From Prevotellaceae bacterium UBA1710 (GTDB taxonomy: Bacteria > Bacteroidota > Bacteroidia > Bacteroidales > Bacteroidaceae), in the NCBI GenBank assembly GCA_002317355.1, contig DCJC01000066.1, forward strand, positions 1 through 7,104: a stretch of 7,104 nucleotides of DNA. Reading direction: 5' to 3'. A model generated the notes under the pieces. The model did no database searches, was not told the origin of the DNA, and was given only the letters and a program-made list of their open reading frames with translations. A program made the translations under genes and the position numbers. Every line of letters begins with the position of its first letter. Position 1 is the first letter of the stretch. Shown piece by piece: positions 1 to 4,524 of the stretch.

Positions 1-86
1 TCGTTAAGCTTATCTTCTGGCAAATTCCGTTTCCTCGCCAGTTTTAGATCTTTCTTATATTGTCCTGTAAACTTGATTGTTCTCAT
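1..86 (-). CDS. YafQ/RelE-like type II toxin, 3' part outside the window
   Basis: Only the first 28 codons are visible. They begin MRTIKFTGQYKKDLKLARKR and continue NLPEDKLN, with no stop before the window edge. A short beta strand, then a 'GQYKKDLKLARKR' basic helix, is the typical start of YafQ-type members of the RelE/ParE superfamily, ribosome-associated endoribonucleases that cleave mRNA during translation. The start codon overlaps the stop of the upstream small gene in a TGA/ATG arrangement (ATGA, 4-bp overlap), the classic sign of translational coupling in toxin-antitoxin operons, and this decides the start. The catalytic residues lie in the missing C-terminal part, so activity cannot be judged. 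A RelE or HigB-like assignment within the same superfamily is the main alternative. Confidence 0.75.
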   Translation of the reverse strand, partial: MRTIKFTGQYKKDLKLARKRNLPEDKLN

Positions 87-292
87 TCTGCAACGGCCTT
101 GAGGTAATCCTCAAAAGAATTACATGTTGTCATATTCTTATTCTCTTTGGCATCCTTGATAGCCTTGAGAGTTTTTTTCTTGGCTGGTGTTACAGTCTCT
201 GTTGCTTTGAAAATACCCAATGAAAGGATATATTCAATTGTCTTTCTTGCAAGAGCATTTTTCTCGTTATAACTTAAAGAAATTGTTGTCAT
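83..292 (-). CDS. Putative antitoxin partner of the YafQ/RelE-like toxin
   Basis: A 69-residue protein whose stop overlaps the toxin start by 4 bp, which is the main reason to call it an antitoxin. Its N terminus (residues 2-8, TTISLSY) looks like a short beta strand followed by a helix (about 10-28, ending IEYILSLGIFK), compatible with a small DNA-binding/dimerisation region. The middle (35-53) is lysine-rich and probably disordered. The C terminus (59-67, SFEDYLKAV) resembles the toxin-wrapping helix of RelB/DinJ-type antitoxins. Such proteins neutralise the toxin by direct binding and usually repress their own operon. The 117 bases between this start and the preceding lipoprotein gene carry a good Bacteroidetes promoter with a palindrome, which supports an independent, autoregulated operon. 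I do not recognise an exact family; the antitoxin role is inferred from size, order and overlap. Confidence 0.72.
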   Translation of the reverse strand: MTTISLSYNEKNALARKTIEYILSLGIFKATETVTPAKKKTLKAIKDAKENKNMTTCNSFEDYLKAVAE

Positions 293-309
293 AGCCTTTA
301 TTTTTTTTA

Positions 310-321
310 TTTGCTGGCAAA
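310..321. promoter_or_regulatory. Palindromic candidate operator over the -7 box and start site
   Basis: TTTGC-TG-GCAAA is a perfect 5-bp inverted repeat with a 2-base centre. It overlaps the last four bases of the -7 box (318-325) and the expected transcription start. A repressor bound here would block the polymerase. Antitoxins of type II systems usually bind such palindromes at their own promoter, so this is the best candidate for the autoregulatory site. The palindrome is seen directly; its role is inferred. Twelve bases is short, so chance cannot be excluded. Confidence 0.45.
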
Positions 322-349
322 GTTAAGAAAACTTTTGCATATCACCAAA
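318..349 (-). promoter_or_regulatory. Bacteroidetes-type promoter of the toxin-antitoxin operon
   Basis: Read on the minus strand, a perfect -7 box TAACTTTG (consensus TAnnTTTG) lies at 325-318 and a -33 TTTG at 349-346, separated by 20 bases. That spacing fits the primary sigma factor of Bacteroidetes. The start site would fall around 310-314, giving a short A-rich leader of about 20 bases before the antitoxin ATG at 292. No Shine-Dalgarno sequence is seen, only a run of A residues, as is common in this phylum. Confidence 0.72.
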
Positions 350-360
350 ATATTATATTG

Positions 361-380
361 AAAAATAGCGCCATCGGTGC
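361..380 (-). terminator. Weak candidate terminator after the lipoprotein gene
   Basis: On the minus strand GCACC-GAT-GGCGC is followed directly by TATTTTT. The stem has five positions with one A/C mismatch, so it is marginal. The position, about 30 bases after the lipoprotein stop and just before the toxin-antitoxin promoter, is right for a terminator. The weak stem is the reason for low confidence. Confidence 0.3.
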
Positions 381-409
381 GACTCCTAAGAAATGAGGCT
401 TGCTTAGTG

Positions 410-919
410 TCACGGGTTCTGTACCTTACCCTGTGAAAATATTGTGTCTTCAGACTCGTTTTGGGGTTCCAACTTCAGTATTACGCTGTCAGGGATGAAG
501 ATGTCATAGCCATTTCTGCAGATTGTTTTCCATAGTAGGGAAGAGTCATTTACTGAATACAATACAGCTTTTGCTGATGCACTCTCATCGTAACTGCCTT
601 GTACTGTGACGTATAATGAATCAAGGATAAGTTTTCCCCAGACATTGGTTTCTATTTCATCATTGGCATTGGTGCCGTCGAGTCTGTTGCCATTCAACCA
701 TACTGAGGCAAACAGTCCTTCAATGGAATCATTACCGACACTATCGAGTTTTACGCAGAAATATTTGTTTTCAAGAGTTGAGTCATTAATCCATACATCG
801 TATTCCCATGTTCCTTCAAAGGCTTTTAAGGGGGGGATGGGGCTATTTTTGGAATCTGGCTTTTGACAAGAAATGACCAACGTTGTTATTGATAATAGTA
901 AGAATATAAATTTCTTCAT
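410..919 (-). CDS. Small lipoprotein of unknown function, possibly lipocalin-like
   Basis: A 169-residue protein with a clear lipoprotein signal: MKK, a hydrophobic stretch (F4-I16) and a lipobox LVISC with the acceptor cysteine at residue 18. It is therefore exported, lipidated and probably held in the outer membrane or on the periplasmic side. The segment after the linker (about 31-40, LKAFEGTWEY) resembles the GxW start of lipocalin-like beta barrels. The rest is rich in alternating beta-type sequence, with repeated 'DS' turns (DSTLEN, DSVGNDS, DSLYVTV, NDSSLLW), compatible with an eight-stranded barrel or similar beta protein. There is no catalytic motif. The ATG at 919 is favoured because the signal peptide starts there. 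A MITE-like element ends only 8 bases before the target-duplication sequence that abuts the leader, and I see no good TAnnTTTG promoter in or after it, so expression is unclear. The lipocalin fold is a guess; lipoprotein status is firm. Confidence 0.85.
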   Translation of the reverse strand: MKKFIFLLLSITTLVISCQKPDSKNSPIPPLKAFEGTWEYDVWINDSTLENKYFCVKLDSVGNDSIEGLFASVWLNGNRLDGTNANDEIETNVWGKLILDSLYVTVQGSYDESASAKAVLYSVNDSSLLWKTICRNGYDIFIPDSVILKLEPQNESEDTIFSQGKVQNP

Positions 920-927
920 GTTTTGTA

Positions 928-935
928 TGTTTTAT
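928..935. repeat. Target-site duplication, left copy (partner at 1082-1089)
   Basis: TGTTTTAT here and TGTTTTGT at 1082-1089 flank the two ends of the MITE-like element exactly. They match at 7 of 8 bases in direct orientation. An 8-bp duplication is what ISL3- and IS1595-type transposases generate. The single mismatch suggests the insertion is not recent. Confidence 0.6.
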
Positions 936-1081
936 GGTTCATCCGAAATTTGGAGTGATATAAAAAATCTTGGAAAATGTCTTGCGACTAAAAGAATTTT
1001 ATGACATCGTCAATTTTCTAAGCCGTAAGGCATTTTCCTGCGATAGCATAAATATCGATCACTCCAAATTTCTGAAGAACC
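936..1081. mobile_element. MITE-like element with 24-bp terminal inverted repeats
   Basis: A 146-bp non-coding element. Its ends are inverted repeats 936-959 and 1058-1081 that match at 22 of 24 positions, including 15 perfect consecutive bases (945-959 against 1058-1072). The outer sequence is GGTTCWTCMGAAATTTGGAG. The flanks form an 8-bp direct repeat with one mismatch. The interior is AT-rich, holds no credible open reading frame and has a small GCC/GGC hairpin near 1022-1031. These features together fit a miniature inverted-repeat transposable element mobilised in trans. The GGTTCTT-like ends and the 8-bp duplication suggest an ISL3- or possibly IS1595-type parent, which is an inference from general knowledge of those families. 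It sits between the GH43 relic and the lipoprotein gene, and the lipoprotein leader begins almost at its edge. Confidence 0.72.
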
Positions 1082-1138
1082 TGTTTTGTTTATCCTCTTT
1101 ACGCACACCTGACGATGAGTACCTGAGGAGAGCTTATC
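1082..1138 (-). pseudogene. Relic of the C-terminal end of a second GH43 gene
   Basis: Read on the minus strand in the frame starting at 1138, the sequence encodes DKLSSGTHRQVCVKRINKT. The intact GH43 gene upstream in this window encodes RQLSPGTHRQVCIDRM near its C terminus (residues 622-637 of the 652-residue form). Eleven of 14 residues from the shared 'LS' to the 'R' region are identical or conservative, with GTHRQVC identical. At the DNA level about 34 of 44 aligned bases match, and most differences in the core are synonymous third positions (TCC/TCA, GGT/GGC, CAG/CAA, AGG/AGA). That pattern points to a paralogue that diverged under protein-level selection before it was lost, not a fresh duplication. 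No start, body or proper end remains: the MITE boundary is immediately after it and the next gene's stop overlaps its first codons. Confidence 0.7.
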
Positions 1139-1646
1139 GTGGGGTATTATCCCATTTCTCTTCTATGAACTCTCGTATGTAGCAAGGTTCAGGAGACAGA
1201 AACAGGCCTTGTTGATACGCTTGTTTATGAATCTTTTTGAGTTTCTTTAATTCCTTTTTTCTGCGCTTGTTGATTTTGTCCAATGATAGGAAACAGTAGG
1301 TGTACATAGACTGCATTATCAGTTCAATGTTATTACAATCATTGGATAAGCTAATCTTTGCATCCTCCCAGCCGATGGACTCGAAATAGAGTTGGTTAAT
1401 GGGGATTGATGTTGTTATTTCGAATGTTCCGTCAACTCCAGTCTTTCCAACCTTGACGCTATCGTTTATTTTGATTATAACGTCTATGATAGGTTCAAGG
1501 TTGTCATCAAGTACCTTGCCTCTGATGGTTCTGTCTATTGGCGTTTCTTTTGTATGGGTGTCTCCCTTTGGTTGACTCCAGACATTTCCTTGTAAATTGG
1601 AGGTAAGGAAAAATAGAACAGCAGATAGAAATAGATATTTTCTCAT
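1134..1646 (-). CDS. Exported CarboxypepD_reg-like domain protein
   Basis: The ATG at 1646 is preferred because it starts a signal peptide (MRKYLFLSAVLFFLTSNLQG); an in-frame ATG at 1688 would add 14 non-signal-like residues. This gives 170 residues. After the signal (about 1-24) comes a transthyretin-like beta-sandwich domain (about 39-112): RTIRGKVLDDN...DVIIKI, then the GKTGVDGTFEIT turn, the hallmark of the carboxypeptidase regulatory-like domains common in Bacteroidetes envelope proteins such as the N termini of SusC receptors. No TonB-dependent barrel follows. Instead there is a strongly basic helix (about 123-142, INKRRKKELKKLKKIHKQ) and a short tail with one cysteine (SPEPCY). The domain usually serves in protein-protein or sugar contacts; this orphan form has no known reaction. 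The gap to the DUF2339 gene is 61 bases, so co-transcription is possible. Its last codons overlap the GH43 relic, so its 3' end may have been reshaped by rearrangement. Confidence 0.8.
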   Translation of the reverse strand: MRKYLFLSAVLFFLTSNLQGNVWSQPKGDTHTKETPIDRTIRGKVLDDNLEPIIDVIIKINDSVKVGKTGVDGTFEITTSIPINQLYFESIGWEDAKISLSNDCNNIELIMQSMYTYCFLSLDKINKRRKKELKKLKKIHKQAYQQGLFLSPEPCYIREFIEEKWDNTPR

Positions 1647-1707
1647 AACTATATGTTCTTTTAATTGCAGATCATGCATCCATACCACGGGAATGCCATA
1701 TCATTCG

Positions 1708-4461
1708 CTATTCCTGTGTATTCTTCTTCTCCAGCCTGAAGTAGATGAAGCTGATGAGGAAGAGAAGGAGGCCTGCAACGAGGAAGCTACCTGCTCTGAA
1801 GAATGCGTTGTCGAAGACGATATCGAAGAATATCAGTTTGACGACACAGAGCATAGAGAGACAGAGACCGTATAGGCGCAGACTCTTGAACTGATACTTG
1901 AAACCTGCTGTGACAAAGATGACTGCAAGGATTATTCCGATGATGGAAATGATGTAGCTGACAGTTGAGAATCTTGACATGATTACCCAGAAGAGAATGG
2001 TGAATTTCAATCCCTGATAGAGACTGATAACACGTTCGTTCTCATCGTTTATCTTGCTGTAGAGGGATTTGACATCTGTAGCGGCAAGAGCCATGCAGAG
2101 CAGAATCTGAAGTGACACGGTGACGAATTCTGTGTTCGGAATCTCACGCCAAATGTGTAATGGTCCTCCGTTGTATCTTAATAACAGGGTGCCGATTGCA
2201 AGTGTCACTCCATTGAATGCAATGCAGAAATTACGGTTCTTGCTTTCTTCCTCTCCTGTAGTTGGATTGCAGAAGAACTTCTTAATGAAGAGAGCAACGC
2301 TATAAACTGCCCATAGCATCCAGCACTCATTAAATCCGATTATGTCATAGTTTAATGCCAATGCTGGTATGGTGATACCCAACAATGCCATATACAGTTT
2401 GTCGTTTTCTGAATAATGGAGAACAACATTACGCACCATTATCGCAATCATTGCAATATAGCATATAAATGCAAGGAAGGTGTTCGCGTAGTCTGTCATT
2501 GTGAAGAAAAGGATAGGCATCAGAATGTATGAGACACGAATGGTGAGGTCGTGTTTTTGGAAATATCCCACACTCCAAAGGAACATGGTTGTTGCTGTGG
2601 CACAGATAGGTGTACCGATGCTTCCAGGGAGTTCGAGCAACTTGGAATTATCAGAATAAAAGACATTGTAGTAGTTCAGGTTGAATCCAATGAAGGCAAT
2701 AGTATAGAATACTACGTTTGAAACCTCTGGGTAAAGACTATATTCCTGAACCTTGAACGGACGGCAATGGAGCAGAGCAAGATAAGCAATAACGAGCAAG
2801 TATGCCAAATGAATGCTTATCCAGTTGCAATACCATAGTTGCGCAAAGAAGAAGAAAGAACCTACGACAATGATGCTTTGTGTGAGTTGGTCGCCGATTC
2901 TCTTAACCCACACGAATGTGGCTGCGAGTATGGCAATGTAGATCCAGCAACCATAGTTCAATTCATTTCCAGATGCTAATGTTGTTTGGTATGCATCTGG
3001 ATATTTCAAGGCGAACAAGAGGGTATAGAGCAGTCCTGCGTAGGTGAAAATCTTGTTTCGCATGCGGCAGCCTAATGTGAGCATTGCTATTGCCGGAACA
3101 AGGAAATAGCCGCAGTAGAAACTATAAGTATCACCATAATTAAGGATTGGTAATGCATAGAGGGAAATAGCGAATGGAATCCAGAATGCGAATTCATGAT
3201 TCTTTTGAAGTGAAACGATGAATGTTCTGTAATTATAGATACAAATACCAATCATCGTTGCGGCAAAGAGAAGAGAGTTGGCATGGAATCCATAGCTGTC
3301 AATGAGATAGCATGATAATCCTATAGGAGCAATGGATAGTAGGGTTGGTACTTCTATGCCGTGGATGGTTTCTGAATGACGAATGTAATATGCAGTCTGA
3401 CCAATGAGTGCCGCTACCGATACAGCGTAGATGATAATCTGTGATAGGGTATCGGATGCGTAGGCGCCAGACATAGGTAGTAGCACGATAGGTAACTGTA
3501 CGAAATACCATAGTGCTTTCTTGTAGTCCTTGGTGAAATTAACTCCGAAGAGTGCACCTATGCTAATGAGATATGAGATGAGTCCGATAGGGGTGTCGTT
3601 CCATCTTTGTACGGTCATAGCCGCTGCTATCAGTATGCCTACGTAACAGATGTAGGAGAACATCTGCGACTTGAATTTTGATAGTAGGATAAGGCATACA
3701 ATCCATACGGATATGCATGCCATGAGTCCGATTTCAGACAATACCTCGAGCGAGAAATGTGATACGAGTGATGTGATGTAGCAAGCACTAACGCCGCATC
3801 CAGCCAATGCAGAGAAGAAGTTATGGTACTTGCCTTCTGGCTTCATCTTCCAGAGACCTACACCAGTAATACCCAAACTTACTATAGCCATGATTATAGC
3901 CTTAGCACCATCTGTGAGGTAAGGGCGTATGAGACTTCCGAAGAGAATCAAGGCAATGAGGATGAGTGCCGAAGCTGCAATAGGAATGATCTTCTTACCA
4001 ATCTGTGTTTCCCACGAATTGGTTGGTTCTTCCTCGAATAGCTCCTGAGTGATAGGTGATGGGTGTTGGTGTGTAGTTGGCTGTGCTATCTCCTCAACCT
4101 CTTCCTCTGGCTCATTAATGATGCTTGAGGTCTCGCTTATTATTTCTTCTTCAACAGCGATAGTTTCTACTACAGGTTCCTCTTCTGTAGTAATAGTTTC
4201 TACTACAGGTTCCTCTTCTGTAGTAATAGTTGCTACTACAGGTTCCTCTGAAGGCACATCAGATGTGACTTCTGTATTTACGACAGGTTCCTGTTCGATT
4301 TGCTCAATAGTCTCGAGTACAACGGTCTCAGGTTCTTCCGTCGTAACTTCTTGAACCTTGGTAGGCTCTAAGTCTGCTATTAGTTTCTGCAATTGACGAA
4401 CTTGCTCCTCAAGAGCGGAAATTCGTCTTTCTAACAGCAATGAGTTCTCGTCTTTTTCCAT
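1708..4461 (-). CDS. DUF2339 polytopic membrane protein
   Basis: A 917-residue inner-membrane protein. Residues 5-32 are a short coiled coil (LLLERRISALEEQVRQLQKL), 33-145 an acidic, low-complexity Glu/Val/Thr linker with an 11-residue tandem repeat, and 150 to the end about 26-28 hydrophobic segments in near-continuous succession. The first membrane segment follows SWETQIGKKIIPIAASALIL, and the protein closes with LRLYGLCLSMLCVVKLIFFD and RAGSFLVAGLLLFLISFIYF. Coiled coil, linker, first-segment motif and this C-terminal pair are what defines DUF2339 proteins, and the length is normal for them. The family has no established biochemical function; a scaffold or envelope-associated role is sometimes presumed but nothing here proves it. 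The start is set by the coiled coil and the absence of an upstream in-frame alternative that looks coding. It lies 63 bases after GH43, without a clear promoter or terminator between them. Confidence 0.88.
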   Translation of the reverse strand: MEKDENSLLLERRISALEEQVRQLQKLIADLEPTKVQEVTTEEPETVVLETIEQIEQEPVVNTEVTSDVPSEEPVVATITTEEEPVVETITTEEEPVVETIAVEEEIISETSSIINEPEEEVEEIAQPTTHQHPSPITQELFEEEPTNSWETQIGKKIIPIAASALILIALILFGSLIRPYLTDGAKAIIMAIVSLGITGVGLWKMKPEGKYHNFFSALAGCGVSACYITSLVSHFSLEVLSEIGLMACISVWIVCLILLSKFKSQMFSYICYVGILIAAAMTVQRWNDTPIGLISYLISIGALFGVNFTKDYKKALWYFVQLPIVLLPMSGAYASDTLSQIIIYAVSVAALIGQTAYYIRHSETIHGIEVPTLLSIAPIGLSCYLIDSYGFHANSLLFAATMIGICIYNYRTFIVSLQKNHEFAFWIPFAISLYALPILNYGDTYSFYCGYFLVPAIAMLTLGCRMRNKIFTYAGLLYTLLFALKYPDAYQTTLASGNELNYGCWIYIAILAATFVWVKRIGDQLTQSIIVVGSFFFFAQLWYCNWISIHLAYLLVIAYLALLHCRPFKVQEYSLYPEVSNVVFYTIAFIGFNLNYYNVFYSDNSKLLELPGSIGTPICATATTMFLWSVGYFQKHDLTIRVSYILMPILFFTMTDYANTFLAFICYIAMIAIMVRNVVLHYSENDKLYMALLGITIPALALNYDIIGFNECWMLWAVYSVALFIKKFFCNPTTGEEESKNRNFCIAFNGVTLAIGTLLLRYNGGPLHIWREIPNTEFVTVSLQILLCMALAATDVKSLYSKINDENERVISLYQGLKFTILFWVIMSRFSTVSYIISIIGIILAVIFVTAGFKYQFKSLRLYGLCLSMLCVVKLIFFDIVFDNAFFRAGSFLVAGLLLFLISFIYFRLEKKNTQE
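4161..4250 (-). repeat. 33-bp tandem repeat in the DUF2339 linker
   Basis: Two perfect 33-bp copies (4161-4193 and 4194-4226) are followed by a 24-bp partial copy (4227-4250) with one mismatch. The period is a multiple of three, so each copy adds the 11-residue unit TTEEEPVVETI without shifting the frame. It covers about residues 71-101 of the protein, between the coiled coil and the first membrane segment. Perfect identity at synonymous positions suggests recent slippage or unequal crossing-over, so copy number probably varies between strains. Confidence 0.9.
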
Positions 4462-4524
4462 ATTTGTCTTACGTGAGGTCTTTATGAGTTATTTGTCTTC
4501 TGTATATTCGTTCCACTAAAAATT

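Noticed and set aside
970..1182. Plus-strand frame of 70 codons across the MITE
   Set aside because: It runs through the inverted repeats, the GH43 relic and the end of a minus-strand gene. It has no recognisable motif and no sign of a start site.
1647..1707. Promoter or terminator between the DUF2339 gene and the CarboxypepD_reg-like gene
   Set aside because: No TAnnTTTG box is present, and the only possible stem (near 1676-1696) has a bulge and no T-run.
4049..4354. Plus-strand Ser/Thr/Val-rich frame resembling a surface repeat protein
   Set aside because: It is the antisense shadow of the acidic repeat linker of the DUF2339 gene; the coding strand has the coiled coil and membrane segments.
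4461..4499. 10-bp direct repeat (TATTTGTCTT at 4461-4470 and 4490-4499) before the DUF2339 start
   Set aside because: It is short, AT-rich and without flanking inverted repeats or matching promoter boxes; chance is a sufficient explanation.
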